Positions 1-8,992 of a stretch of 64,000 nucleotides of DNA are shown here, piece by piece. The first letter of the stretch is position 1. Every line of letters starts with the position of its first letter. The notes under the pieces are model-generated. The model did not search any database and was not told where the DNA came from. It worked only from the letters and a program-made list of their open reading frames with translations. The stretch is from Phormidium ambiguum IAM M-71 (GTDB lineage Bacteria > Cyanobacteriota > Cyanobacteriia > Cyanobacteriales > Aerosakkonemataceae), in contig NZ_MRCE01000012.1 in assembly GCF_001904725.1 (NCBI RefSeq), positions 1-64,000 on the forward strand. The letters are read 5' to 3'. The position numbers and the translations under genes are program-made.

Positions 1-16
1 TTTCAAAACACAAAAC

Positions 17-46
17 ACCTCCTTTCTCTTAGAAAAGAAAGGGGGT
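17..46. terminator. Hairpin terminator after the dual-GTPase operon
   Basis: An 11-bp stem (17-27 with 36-46, one G-U pair) closes an 8-base loop. T-rich sequence lies on both sides (TTTTTGTTTTT on the right; TGTTTTGTGTTTTG when read leftward), so it could end transcription in either direction. It sits just past the stop of the leftward GTPase gene at 80. Confidence 0.7.
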
Positions 47-79
47 TTTTGTTTTTAACAGGTTTTATTACAATTTTTC

Positions 80-1822
80 TTATAAGTGAGTAATTTTTAT
101 TTCATCCAAAATTTGCTCAAATTCTTGACGGATTTCTGTTAGCTCTGCAACTAATTTGTTTGAAGTGCCAATAGCAGCTTCTTCTTGTTTACGAGCTTCT
201 GCTATTTCCTTTTGAAATTTTCCAAAAAGTTGTGTTTTAACTTCTTGAAGTTGTGCTTCAATCTGACTTTCTATGTCTTTTCCGATCGCAATAAACTGGC
301 TGGTAATTTCCCGTCGAGCATCAGCTAATTTCCTATCGATTTCTTCTTCCTGCGCTACTGTGTAAATATCCACTGCTAATAAACCTACTGCGAGAATAGG
401 GCCGAGGATTTTAGCTACATTAGCTATTCCTTTAGCGATGTTAACCGCTTGCCAAGGTCTAAAGTTAACGCCGAGAAACTTTCCCACAACATAAACGCCG
501 CGATGTAAGTTACCCCCTGCTACATTAGCAGCTTTTAGAAATGCTTGTCCATTAGTGTTTGCCCCTGTCTTTGTTGCCAAATTAACCAATTCAACTCCTG
601 CTCTCTCACCGATATCTTTGAGCAGCTTAACTTGCTTTCTCAATCGATCTACATCTACGCCAGAGTCTACATTTTGAGCAGATACTTTTTGGTTTACTTC
701 TAAACGTGCGACAAAAGCTTGGGCTAAATCACTTTGAAGTACGTCTTTAATATCTTCCTGAAGCGAATCAACGGCTGCTTTAACAGCTTCTTCGATTTCG
801 ATTCCTGCCTTTTCACAGTGTTTCTGGACATTACTTTCGGCTTGCTTGGCTAGAGCCTCGATATTTTCATTAACTCCTATTGCACTAGCAAGAATTGTTC
901 CTTCATTGGCTACTGCTGCTGATAGTTTCAAGGAAATACCTCGAACTTTAGTTCGCAGGCGATCGCGTTCCTGACGTACTGTGCGCGAGAGACGGTTAAG
1001 TAATTCAAAAAAAGCTGAGTCTTGGTTATTGTCGCGGATTAAACTTAACTGAGCATCATCAACATAACTTAATCCAATTAGGGTTGGTGTATCAAATTTA
1101 GTAAGAGCACGACGACGCTTCACAAAATCGTTGAGTGCATCAATAAAAGTTGGAAATCGACTGATTTCACGGAGAAATTCATCATCTTCATCCACACCTT
1201 CACAGTAGTCTTTAGCATCAATAAAGCAGAGCGGAAATTCATCAAGGCTGTAAGGTTTAAGTGCTTCGGCTAGACTTTTAGTGTAGTTGACAATTTTTTG
1301 GTTTTCTTCTCCTGCTTCATCAGACATTTTGTTGATGACTAGCATCATTTTCCAGCGATAGCCTTTTTCATAAGCTAACTTTTTGAAATTTTCTGCTGTG
1401 AGTGAGTCAAACAGCATATAGGTAAGACAGAAAACTAATAAGTCAGATTTGTTAATTGCATCGTAGGTAATCTCATCATGATCCTTGCGCTCTGTAAAAA
1501 GTCCTGGTGTATCTATTAGTTTGATACCATTCCAGTCGTAACTGGTAGTTTTATCAGTAGCAATATCGGCATCAATATATATATCCCGTCGCCCGGTAAG
1601 GGCAGAGATGATGGTGGATTTACCAGAACTATACTGACCGATAAAGGCTACTCCAAGTACTCCTTGTTCCATATAGGTTTTTAATTCTACACGCAGCTTT
1701 TTATGGATAGCTGTTAGTTCGGGGTGATTGGATTTTCCTAATAAGTCATCGAATTTAACTAAGTTAGTATTGAATCGAGTTGCAATCGCCGCAGCATTAA
1801 ATTTATGGTTATTCTGATTCAT
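80..1822 (-). CDS. Dynamin-like GTPase, LeoA-like
   Basis: A large GTPase of about 580 residues. The G1 loop GQYSSGKST (about 62-70), DTPG (about 104-107) and NKMSD (about 164-168) are intact. The rest is mostly helical, with a hydrophobic segment at about 471-490 (AKILGPILAVGLLAVDIY) and a charged coiled-coil tail. The architecture and the FRPWQAV..AKG stretch before the hydrophobic segment resemble LeoA/HP0731-type bacterial dynamins, which act on membranes. The start chosen is the ATG at 1822, because AGGAG lies about 8 bases upstream; an in-frame TTG/GTG-type start at 1861 would add 13 residues. The gene overlaps the preceding small membrane gene by 14 bases, suggesting translational coupling. 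Specific cellular role unknown. Confidence 0.8.
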   Translation of the reverse strand: MNQNNHKFNAAAIATRFNTNLVKFDDLLGKSNHPELTAIHKKLRVELKTYMEQGVLGVAFIGQYSSGKSTIISALTGRRDIYIDADIATDKTTSYDWNGIKLIDTPGLFTERKDHDEITYDAINKSDLLVFCLTYMLFDSLTAENFKKLAYEKGYRWKMMLVINKMSDEAGEENQKIVNYTKSLAEALKPYSLDEFPLCFIDAKDYCEGVDEDDEFLREISRFPTFIDALNDFVKRRRALTKFDTPTLIGLSYVDDAQLSLIRDNNQDSAFFELLNRLSRTVRQERDRLRTKVRGISLKLSAAVANEGTILASAIGVNENIEALAKQAESNVQKHCEKAGIEIEEAVKAAVDSLQEDIKDVLQSDLAQAFVARLEVNQKVSAQNVDSGVDVDRLRKQVKLLKDIGERAGVELVNLATKTGANTNGQAFLKAANVAGGNLHRGVYVVGKFLGVNFRPWQAVNIAKGIANVAKILGPILAVGLLAVDIYTVAQEEEIDRKLADARREITSQFIAIGKDIESQIEAQLQEVKTQLFGKFQKEIAEARKQEEAAIGTSNKLVAELTEIRQEFEQILDEIKITHL

Positions 1823-2114
1823 GTTTATTTCTCCTATTATCAATTCGGGTTTTGACAGCACGACCTAAGATATTGGTTGCTAATAAGATAGGTTTATTTT
1901 GTTTTTCAAGCTTGTTAACGGTTGGAATTTCCTGTTTAGGTTTACCGAAAGTAGTAATGAAGTCAACGGCTTCTATTATCGCCAGTAGTAACAGGATAAT
2001 AAAACAAAATAATAGGAAAGCAACCGCGGGAAAGTTCATAACTATGAGAGTAATAATTCCTTCCCACCAGGTACAGCCCCATCGTCCACAGAATGCTGCT
2101 AAAATTAGTGCCAT
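1809..2114 (-). CDS. Small membrane protein between two large GTPases
   Basis: A 101-residue protein I do not recognise. One or two hydrophobic segments occupy about residues 15-50 (a leucine/isoleucine-rich run around FLLFCFIILLLLAII). They are followed by a basic, hydrophilic, probably cytoplasmic tail rich in Lys, Arg and Asn. A good AAGGAGG ribosome site precedes the ATG at 2114. It starts 56 bases after the upstream GTPase stop and its end overlaps the start of the downstream GTPase, so the three genes are very probably one transcript. It may be a membrane anchor or partner for the GTPases; that is inference from position only. Confidence 0.65.
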   Translation of the reverse strand: MALILAAFCGRWGCTWWEGIITLIVMNFPAVAFLLFCFIILLLLAIIEAVDFITTFGKPKQEIPTVNKLEKQNKPILLATNILGRAVKTRIDNRRNKHESE

Positions 2115-2170
2115 TAGCTTTTTCCTCCTTTTTAATAAAGAGCCTAAATCTTGCTTTCTTTATAGATAAA

Positions 2171-5068
2171 TTATTCTTCCTCCTGTTCTATCTGATTGAG
2201 CGCTTCCTCTGGCGAGATCCCTCCATAAATTATTCTCATAAAACCAGGGAAATAATTGTCAATAGTTGACAGGTTTGTGTACACTAAATTTTCGATTACG
2301 GAATAACTCAATTCCTGGTCAGCTATAATGCTAGTTTTATAGCGAATTTCTCCATCCTCAAAATCCATTTCAAAATTACCTATAATTAAACCATTATTAG
2401 CTCTAGCTAAAAATTCTGCTACTGGCAAATACTTACTTTTAGGTATTTTTACTGGAGAAGCTGAATAAAATACGAAAGTGTTATTTTCATCATCTACAAT
2501 GGCATAGCCAGTATAAGTACTATTTTCCATTTCTACCTTGAGCCTTAAAGATTTTTCTGAGTCAACCTCCTCGAAATTCCAATCATCTTTCTCAAAGAAA
2601 TTGACGATAGACTCAAACAAATTTGTCATAACCAATTCTCCTCTTTTGTCAGGGGTTTTTACTAATGCTGTTTGTGGTTGTTCAAATGTGACAGATTGTT
2701 GAATAACTGTTTCAATTTGAGCGGCATCTACTTTTAAGTCGAGAGGAATTTTAGTGGTGATATTTATCCTGCCTATAGAATCTCTCCTGACTTTAGCAAT
2801 AACAGCATCAATACAATCTGGCGTTAATGGTTCATATCTATGACAACACCAATCAATCAACCTTTTAGCATAAGCTCGATTAATAAGGTCTATTTTCTTC
2901 TCTAATTGACTTTCGGCTGACTTTAGGTGTTGGGCAATTGTGTCTAGACCTGCAATCAAATTATTGAAGTAACTATCGACATTAATTTTTACTTCATTGC
3001 AACTTGTGTCTAATTGTTTTAAAGCATTGGAAATAGTTTTTGGTTGAAATTCTTTTATTTGCCTTTGCAGTGAAGTGGAAATATTTTCTACTGCTTCTCT
3101 ACGTTTTTGCTGTTTTGATTTGAAGAATCCCCCAATAAAATTGAGTACACCACCAACAACACCAATAATTAAACCAATAGCAGCTACAGGAGGTATAAAA
3201 ACTATCACTGCTCCGGCTAATGCTAAAATTCCTCCCCCAATCCGAAAGAAATTTCGCTCATCATTTGAATCATGTTCGTTGAAATTGAAGGTCAGACCGC
3301 CCAGTTTAGCAATTAGTTGTAATTCCTTCCCAACTTCCTCAAGTGAGTCGTGAGTTTCCTTAGTAAATTGGGTTATTGCTTCTTTATATGCTGTATTAAG
3401 GCGTTCTTCAAAGCGAATATTTTTTAGCTCTCGCTCCCATGCTGATTCCATAGTGCTTTCTGAAGATTTCCAGTGTAATTCAGCGAAAGACGGAATGGCG
3501 TTTAAAGCATCTTTAAAAATAGATTCTATTTCATTCTTTAAACTGTTACTTGCATCATTTGCTGCTTGTTGGATTTTTTTGAGAATAGTCAGGCGCTTAT
3601 TTTGTAGTCGTTCTGTTGATTTTTTATAAATTTCAGCTTGTTGCACGACCCATTGGTAAGGGTTTTCAACGTCACCTACTGTACAGCCAAGCAAAGTTTG
3701 AGAACGTCTAATAGCACCATACTCAACTAAAGATAGCCGGATTTCATCGAGAAATTTCTGCATCAGGCTGGCTTTAAAAAGTTCGTTTTTATGTTGTTGG
3801 TGTTCGGATTCATAGGATAGCTGTGCGGCTAACAGCATAACAGGAATAATTTGGAAATAGTCATTGCCATAATGCTGTTGAGCATAGCGACGGATGCGAT
3901 CGATATGTCCTCCCAAACCAGTAGAACCATCTAGAGTGAATAGTTTATCGGGGTTCTTGAGAAATTTCTCTAGTTCGTAGGGGCCACGTCGGGAATCACG
4001 GAAATTTTTATGGACGTTGAGCAAAATAATTAATGATTTGGCTTTTTCTTTCAGCAGGCGTAAGAACCCAAACTCAGTTTCTTGAATACTGTCATTAGTT
4101 ACTAAGTAACAGATAACATCAGCTTCATTAACAATACTTTGGGCGATTTCTTCATCTGTTTTGCCTCCTGGTGCGCCAATTCCAGGGGTATCAATAATCC
4201 GAATATTTTCCCACTCATATACTCGATTCAGGCGAGTTGTGCGCTGTTTACCTACACCGATAGCATTCCAGCCTTCACCTGTCATAATTGCGTGAAGCGT
4301 GCTTTTACCAGCTTTTGTTTTACCCATAAATGCGATCGTGAAATAACTGAGAGCGCGTTGTTTAGCATCAAGCGACTCGCATACATCTTTAATTTTTTTG
4401 ACAATTTCTGCTTCTAAAGATTGCTTCGTCGCCTCAAGCTGTTTGGCGACTTCCTGGGCTGTTTGGGCGTTGGCATTTCCACTGGTTTTTTGCTGGATCG
4501 TTTCGAGACTGCGATCGATACCCGTTTTCAAGTTATCAAGGGTTGTCTTAGCTGCTTGAAGGGCTGACTCTGTAAATATGAAGTCTTGTTTGGCAATCTC
4601 AGTGCATTGATGAATAGCATTTCTATAATCAGAATCTTTCCATAAATTGTCCTCTAGTTTACTTTTGTTTGAGATATCCTGAGTAAAAGTGTAAGTTTTT
4701 GCAGATTCTACAAAGCTTTGTATTTTCTCGCTTGACCAGTTCCAAATCTGCCCGATGCGATCGACCATTTCGCGTTCTAAGGGTGAATAGAAACCGTCAA
4801 TATGAGTCATTACTAGGATTTCTCCCATTGACCAACTGCGTTCCTGTTGTGGCACTTGTTGAGCTACAAAATCCACAGGAATGAGATGTTCGTCTTGAGC
4901 GAGTATTCTCTCTTTCTCCTCTTTTGTACTTTGTCCCACTCTCCTCTGTTGCTCTAGCGCGTGCAGATACTTCAACTCTTTGTTATGAATCTGCTGGTCA
5001 GCACAAGCTATATGCGTTACCAGTAAAAATGGGTAATCTAGTTGTTCGGAGGTTTCTGGATTAGGCAT
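2171..5068 (-). CDS. TerB-like / GTPase / membrane / YbjN fusion protein
   Basis: A 965-residue multidomain protein, first gene of the leftward operon. Residues about 10-125 look TerB-like (helical, with two acidic ADQQIHNKEL and HIDGFYSPLERE stretches typical of the paired-helix TerB fold). A GTPase domain follows with G1 GKTKAGKST (about 249-257), DTPG (about 293-296) and NVHKN (about 351) where NKxD is expected. Helical stalk sequence leads to a long glycine-rich hydrophobic hairpin (about 610-649). The last 150 residues (about 815-955) match the YbjN fold (FFEKDDWNFEEVD, then alternating strands). GTPase and membrane parts are clear; the TerB and YbjN calls are by eye. The combination suggests a membrane-associated mechanoenzyme with stress-type accessory domains. 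Confidence 0.75.
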   Translation of the reverse strand: MPNPETSEQLDYPFLLVTHIACADQQIHNKELKYLHALEQQRRVGQSTKEEKERILAQDEHLIPVDFVAQQVPQQERSWSMGEILVMTHIDGFYSPLEREMVDRIGQIWNWSSEKIQSFVESAKTYTFTQDISNKSKLEDNLWKDSDYRNAIHQCTEIAKQDFIFTESALQAAKTTLDNLKTGIDRSLETIQQKTSGNANAQTAQEVAKQLEATKQSLEAEIVKKIKDVCESLDAKQRALSYFTIAFMGKTKAGKSTLHAIMTGEGWNAIGVGKQRTTRLNRVYEWENIRIIDTPGIGAPGGKTDEEIAQSIVNEADVICYLVTNDSIQETEFGFLRLLKEKAKSLIILLNVHKNFRDSRRGPYELEKFLKNPDKLFTLDGSTGLGGHIDRIRRYAQQHYGNDYFQIIPVMLLAAQLSYESEHQQHKNELFKASLMQKFLDEIRLSLVEYGAIRRSQTLLGCTVGDVENPYQWVVQQAEIYKKSTERLQNKRLTILKKIQQAANDASNSLKNEIESIFKDALNAIPSFAELHWKSSESTMESAWERELKNIRFEERLNTAYKEAITQFTKETHDSLEEVGKELQLIAKLGGLTFNFNEHDSNDERNFFRIGGGILALAGAVIVFIPPVAAIGLIIGVVGGVLNFIGGFFKSKQQKRREAVENISTSLQRQIKEFQPKTISNALKQLDTSCNEVKINVDSYFNNLIAGLDTIAQHLKSAESQLEKKIDLINRAYAKRLIDWCCHRYEPLTPDCIDAVIAKVRRDSIGRINITTKIPLDLKVDAAQIETVIQQSVTFEQPQTALVKTPDKRGELVMTNLFESIVNFFEKDDWNFEEVDSEKSLRLKVEMENSTYTGYAIVDDENNTFVFYSASPVKIPKSKYLPVAEFLARANNGLIIGNFEMDFEDGEIRYKTSIIADQELSYSVIENLVYTNLSTIDNYFPGFMRIIYGGISPEEALNQIEQEEE

Positions 5069-5575
5069 CTTTTCTGTTATGTGGAGTGAATGGGAAGTGA
5101 TAGTAACTAATGCTCAGAAATTTACCTAAGTTTCATTTTCGGCTATATCATCTTTTCAATCGTTTTAATTTACTCAATTAATTCATAGGTAATTTGAATT
5201 TTGACAACTTTTTGCAAACTTGCCATCATCTCTGTGAGATCCAGTTAATTAGCTACTAAATTTTTGGCTAATCTATTATGGTTCTATAAATTAAAAAAAA
5301 GCTTACGTATTTATACGAGAAATAATTACTTGTTAATTACTCTTCAAATGGTTGAGTGAAGACAACTTTCGCGGAAATCATCACTGCTAACAATAACAAA
5401 AGACTCAAGAAGTATTGCGTTTAAAAAAGGAGATAGAGGCGATTTTAAATTAATGTGTTGGATAGTTAGCGATCGCAAATTAACCAACTATATACAAGGT
5501 TTTGCAAAAGAGCGATCGCATTCTCTCCACAAATGCGATCGCTCTTCAAAAATAGGATATCCTTCGATTTGGTTT
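5069..5575. other. Gene-free region upstream of the GTPase operon
   Basis: About 500 bases with no convincing ORF. The part next to 5068 is AT-rich and should hold the leftward operon promoter; no clear operator is seen. The right end contains HIP1 octamers and the hairpin at 5508-5546. Confidence 0.5.
5508..5546 (-). terminator. HIP1-containing hairpin after ycf37-like gene
   Basis: Perfect 15-bp inverted repeat (5508-5522 with 5532-5546) around a 9-base loop; each arm contains GCGATCGC. Read leftward it is followed by CTTTTG, a short U run, and lies 30 bases after the stop of the TPR gene. It is therefore a plausible terminator of the rpmI-rplT transcript. Confidence 0.55.
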
Positions 5576-6103
5576 TTATGAAGTTACTAATCTTTTACGT
5601 AATGATTCGGCGCGTCGTTTGGCGGTTTGATTGTTAGGCTCAATTTTCAAGACATCTTCATAAGCTTGTACAGCTTGGGCTGTTAATTTCTTTTTTTCGT
5701 AAGCATGGCCTAGATTATTAATTGCTGTGACATACTGAGGATTGAGCTTTAATGCTTCTTTGTACTGTCTAATTGCTAAGTCGTATTGCTCTTGAGCGAA
5801 GTAAGAAAAACCCAAGCCATTGTATATTAAGGCTTTGTTTTCTGATTCTTCATTTTCTGATTCTTTGAGTGCTTTTTGAAAGATGTTAATCGATTGGGCA
5901 AAGAGTTTTTTATCTAGATAAATGCTGGCTAGTTCGTAATATTCTTGGGGAGTACCTTTTTCGTTTTTTAGCTTATTTTGTAAGCGGGAAAGTGAGGATT
6001 CTACTTTGCGAGTTTTGAAGATTTGGCGCAAAATAGCGAAGGCGGCTCCAGAAAGCAATACTAGTAATATTGAGAGGTAAACAACTGGTAGGAAACTTTC
6101 CAT
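5576..6103 (-). CDS. ycf37: Ycf37-like TPR protein (photosystem I assembly)
   Basis: 175 residues: an N-terminal transmembrane helix (about 6-27), a short basic linker, then about three tetratricopeptide repeats (ALIYNGLGFSYFAQEQYDLA, TAINNLGHAYEKKKLTAQA). Length, single membrane anchor and three TPRs match Ycf37, a thylakoid protein that helps photosystem I assembly or stability in cyanobacteria. It is the last gene of a leftward group, starting 27 bases after the solute-binding-protein gene, so it is probably co-transcribed with ribosomal proteins L35 and L20. A generic TPR membrane protein cannot be excluded. Confidence 0.6.
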   Translation of the reverse strand: MESFLPVVYLSILLVLLSGAAFAILRQIFKTRKVESSLSRLQNKLKNEKGTPQEYYELASIYLDKKLFAQSINIFQKALKESENEESENKALIYNGLGFSYFAQEQYDLAIRQYKEALKLNPQYVTAINNLGHAYEKKKLTAQAVQAYEDVLKIEPNNQTAKRRAESLRKRLVTS

Positions 6104-6130
6104 ATTTTTAGTTAAATCAGGTTTGAATCT

Positions 6131-6994
6131 TTATTTGTTTACTTTATCCCAAGGTAGTCCCCAAGAGGTAGCTAGTTGCGGCAACCAACCTTGGGTTTTT
6201 CCGCGATCGATCGCTTCATTCACAACTCGCCGTAAGTCATCGTACTGGATTCCTTTGGGCATGACTACAGCTAGGGGTTCGGCGGACAGTAGGGTTGGCA
6301 AGAGACGGTATTGGGGATATTCTTGTATCCAACCAGTGAGAACGCTAACGTCAGCGGCGAAGGCGACTGCGCCATTTGATTCTAATAACGATCGCCCTTC
6401 TTGATATGAATCTACGCCGACTAACTGAGCTTTGGGTAAGATAAACCTGAGTTTGGCGATCGTACTCGAACCTTTAAGGATGGCAATTTTTTGTTGGCTT
6501 AAGTCGCCTAAACTCCGCACATTAGGTTCTTTAGTAACTAGGGCAATCCCATCCATGTAGTAGGGTATGCTAAATCTGACTACGCGATCGCGTGCAGCTG
6601 TAGCCGTAACTCTGGCGATCGTTAAATCAGCTTGTCCTTCTAAGACTACTCTGAGGCGATCGCTATTTGTCACTGGCACAAATTTAATTGCTTCTGAATT
6701 CCCTAATATCTCTTGTGCTAATCTCTTTGCTAGATCGATTTCTAATCCTTGCAAATTTCCAGCCGCATCACGAAAACCTAGCGGACGTAAGTTATCTTTA
6801 ACTGCAACAATTAAATAGCCTCTTTGCAGAATGTCTTTTAGTTCTGCGGCATTACCTACAAAGGCAAATTGCCATAAATACAAAGAAAAAATTAAGCAGC
6901 GGATGAGCAGCGATGTAACTGATTTTGACTCTGTTTTTTTTCCAGAATTTCTCTCAGTTACATCTGCTAAATTATCCGTTGCCAACTTCATCAT
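6131..6994 (-). CDS. Family 3 periplasmic solute-binding protein
   Basis: 287 residues. After an unusually long hydrophilic N-terminus (about 30 residues) comes a hydrophobic signal segment ending in GNAAEL. A type II periplasmic binding fold follows: [28 protein letters not shown], then [17 protein letters not shown], as in amino-acid ABC-transporter binding proteins. Its ATG overlaps the rplT stop by 4 bases (ATGA), so the two are translationally coupled. A second in-frame ATG follows at once. No permease or ATPase is adjacent, so the ligand and partner transporter (or receptor) are unknown. Confidence 0.75.
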   Translation of the reverse strand: MMKLATDNLADVTERNSGKKTESKSVTSLLIRCLIFSLYLWQFAFVGNAAELKDILQRGYLIVAVKDNLRPLGFRDAAGNLQGLEIDLAKRLAQEILGNSEAIKFVPVTNSDRLRVVLEGQADLTIARVTATAARDRVVRFSIPYYMDGIALVTKEPNVRSLGDLSQQKIAILKGSSTIAKLRFILPKAQLVGVDSYQEGRSLLESNGAVAFAADVSVLTGWIQEYPQYRLLPTLLSAEPLAVVMPKGIQYDDLRRVVNEAIDRGKTQGWLPQLATSWGLPWDKVNK

Positions 6995-7344
6995 TTAGCT
7001 TGTTTTGCTACTTCTACAACTTTGCCAAAACTTTCTGGATCTAAAACAGCTAATTGAGCTAACATTTTCCGGTTAAGTTCAATGTTGGCTTTTTTCATGC
7101 TGCCTATGAGTTGACTATAGCTGATTCCGTGTTGATGAGCAGCAGCGTTAATCCGGGTAATCCAAAGGCGGCGAAAATCGCGTTTGCGTTTTTTGCGATC
7201 GCGGTAGGAATTCCGCAACGCTTTCATTACCTGTTGATTAGCCGTGCGGAATAATTTCGAGTGAGAACCGCGAAAACCTTTGGCTAGTTTAAGAATCTTT
7301 TTGCGACGTTGGCGAGCAACATTACCGCGTTTTACTCTGGTCAT
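6991..7344 (-). CDS. rplT: 50S ribosomal protein L20
   Basis: 117 residues, full length for L20, a primary 23S rRNA-binding protein needed for early 50S assembly. The basic N-terminus ([20 protein letters not shown]) and the [15 protein letters not shown] block are diagnostic. It follows rpmI by about 100 bases in the standard L35-L20 order; infC is not adjacent. The stop TGA overlaps the start of a solute-binding-protein gene, an unusual partner for a ribosomal protein. Confidence 0.97.
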   Translation of the reverse strand: MTRVKRGNVARQRRKKILKLAKGFRGSHSKLFRTANQQVMKALRNSYRDRKKRKRDFRRLWITRINAAAHQHGISYSQLIGSMKKANIELNRKMLAQLAVLDPESFGKVVEVAKQAK

Positions 7345-7443
7345 GGTTAGTTTTTAAAGTGACTCGTTCTTGATTTCTTGGATGAGATTTGCTATTGGGT
7401 TGGCTGAATAGTTCATGGTCACGATCCATGAACCATGACCAAC

Positions 7444-7641
7444 TTACAAGTATGGCAACATGAGACGCACGTTACCTTCGTCACGCTCGTCTACTAATGT
7501 CAGCTTGGATAAATCGCGCTTGCGCTTGGTAGTTTTGTGTTGTAACAAGTGGTTTTTGAAAGCTCGACGACGGACAATCTTGCCACTTCCCGTTGTTCTG
7601 AAGCGTTTTGCCGCAGACCTGCGAGTTTTTACTTTTGGCAT
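7444..7641 (-). CDS. rpmI: 50S ribosomal protein L35
   Basis: 65 residues, full length for L35. The start [20 protein letters not shown], the basic [14 protein letters not shown] core and the LMLPYL ending are family hallmarks. It is first in the leftward rpmI-rplT operon. The promoter and any leader lie in 7642-7835, where an imperfect hairpin around TTGGC-GCCAA (about 7692-7710) and a G-rich repeat are visible. Confidence 0.96.
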   Translation of the reverse strand: MPKVKTRRSAAKRFRTTGSGKIVRRRAFKNHLLQHKTTKRKRDLSKLTLVDERDEGNVRLMLPYL

Positions 7642-7724
7642 GGGTTGGTAAAAGTTTTACTTAATCGACACAATCTACAATTTTACCACTGCTTTGGCTA
7701 TTCCGCCAAGGTAGGAGGTGGGGA

Positions 7725-7748
7725 GATGGGGGGATGGGGGGATGGGGA
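7725..7748. repeat. Short G-rich tandem repeat, period 8
   Basis: Three copies of GATGGGG(G/A) in tandem between rpmI and the cysteine hydrolase gene. Similar G-rich octamer runs occur near 50840 and inside rsgA (37945-37997). Confidence 0.8.
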
Positions 7749-7835
7749 GAGATCTGTGGCATTATTTTTTCTATTCGATATTAGAAGAGAAAAGGGTTTT
7801 TATATTTAGCTTTATACCTATTTTCAATTGCTTAA

Positions 7836-8522
7836 TCATTTGATGCTGAGACTTATATTTTGCAGAGCTTGTAACAGGTTTTCGGCTTTAGTTGTCCAGC
7901 CTACTATACCGCCTTGGGAGCGAATCATTTCTATGGTTGCTTGTTTAAATTCGGGAAAGTAACTTTCTGTGGCATCTTCAATTAATAAACATTCAAATCC
8001 GCGATCGTTAGCTTCGCGCATAGTTGTTTGCACACAAACTTCTGTGGTAACTCCAGTAAAAATTAAATGCGTGATTCCCTGTTCTATTAATATATCGTGT
8101 AAATTTGTATTATAAAAAGCACCTTTTCCAGGTTTATTTATAATTATTTCTCCAGACAATGGTGTTAATTCATTAATAATATTATTTCCTGGTTCACCCA
8201 AAACTAAAATTCTTCCTAATGGACCAATATCTCCGATTTTTAATTTACAGTTTCCCCGGTTAATTTTGGCAGGGGGACAATCGGAAAGGTCTGATTGATG
8301 ACCTTCAATTGTATGAATGATTGGTAAGTGTAGTTGCCGAAAAGTTATTAATAATTGTTGTAATACTGGTACGATCGATCGCAATCTGCTAACATCATTT
8401 CCTAACGCTGCGCCAAAACCTCCTGGCTCTAAAAAATCGCGCTGCATATCAATAATTACCAGGGCTACATTACTCAAGTTCGTAACTTCATAATTATAAG
8501 GTTGTGCAGGAATAAAAATCAT
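7836..8522 (-). CDS. Isochorismatase-fold cysteine hydrolase (biuret-type)
   Basis: 228 residues with the Asp-Lys-Cys triad of the isochorismatase-like amidohydrolases: D25 in [10 protein letters not shown]133 in NKPGKGAF and C163 in TTEVCVQTT. The [19 protein letters not shown] signature is typical of biuret/ureide amidases (BiuH, RutB relatives). The substrate is probably a small amide or ureide. It lacks the GGYVDxMGYD loop found in the paralogue at 18069. Its ATG lies 2 bases from the ATG of the divergent allophanate hydrolase-like gene, which supports a shared role in ureide nitrogen use. No strong ribosome site is visible. Confidence 0.75.
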   Translation of the reverse strand: MIFIPAQPYNYEVTNLSNVALVIIDMQRDFLEPGGFGAALGNDVSRLRSIVPVLQQLLITFRQLHLPIIHTIEGHQSDLSDCPPAKINRGNCKLKIGDIGPLGRILVLGEPGNNIINELTPLSGEIIINKPGKGAFYNTNLHDILIEQGITHLIFTGVTTEVCVQTTMREANDRGFECLLIEDATESYFPEFKQATIEMIRSQGGIVGWTTKAENLLQALQNISLSIK

Positions 8523-8524
8523 AT

Positions 8525-8920
8525 ATGGATACTACACTTTTAGCTGTTAATGGTACGTTAATGAGAGGTTTAGAACTAAATCCTAACCTTTTAGCTGTGG
8601 GAGCTACTTTTGTCAGAGAAGCTTTTACCGCACCAAACTATCGAATGTGGTCAATTAACGATCGCCATCCAGCAATGATCCGAGTTAATCATGGGGGAAG
8701 TGCGATCGCAGTTGAAGTTTGGGCAGTTCCTCAACCAAGTATTACCACAATACTATTACAAGAACCTCCTGGTTTGTGCATTGGTAAAGTACTTTTATCT
8801 GATGGAGAAGAATTGTTAGGAGTTTTAGGAGAACCTGTGATTTGCGAAGGACAGCGCGAGATTACCGATTGGGGCAATTGGCGTAACTATATTTTCAGTA
8901 TTAATCAAAATAAAACATAA
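8525..8920 (+). CDS. Stand-alone allophanate hydrolase C-terminal domain
   Basis: 131 residues matching the C-terminal domain of allophanate hydrolase ([67 protein letters not shown]). In full-length allophanate hydrolase this domain follows an amidase domain and acts on the N-carboxy product; here the amidase is absent. It is head-to-head with the cysteine hydrolase and upstream of a BMP-type transporter, consistent with breakdown of an imported ureide. Only a weak AGGA is visible about 13 bases before the start. The catalytic role of the isolated domain is uncertain. Confidence 0.75.
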   Translation: MDTTLLAVNGTLMRGLELNPNLLAVGATFVREAFTAPNYRMWSINDRHPAMIRVNHGGSAIAVEVWAVPQPSITTILLQEPPGLCIGKVLLSDGEELLGVLGEPVICEGQREITDWGNWRNYIFSINQNKT

Positions 8921-8992
8921 CTAAATATATAAATGTATAATAAACAACAATTACTTAATTTTGGCAATGCTTCAATCTATTTGCACACATAA

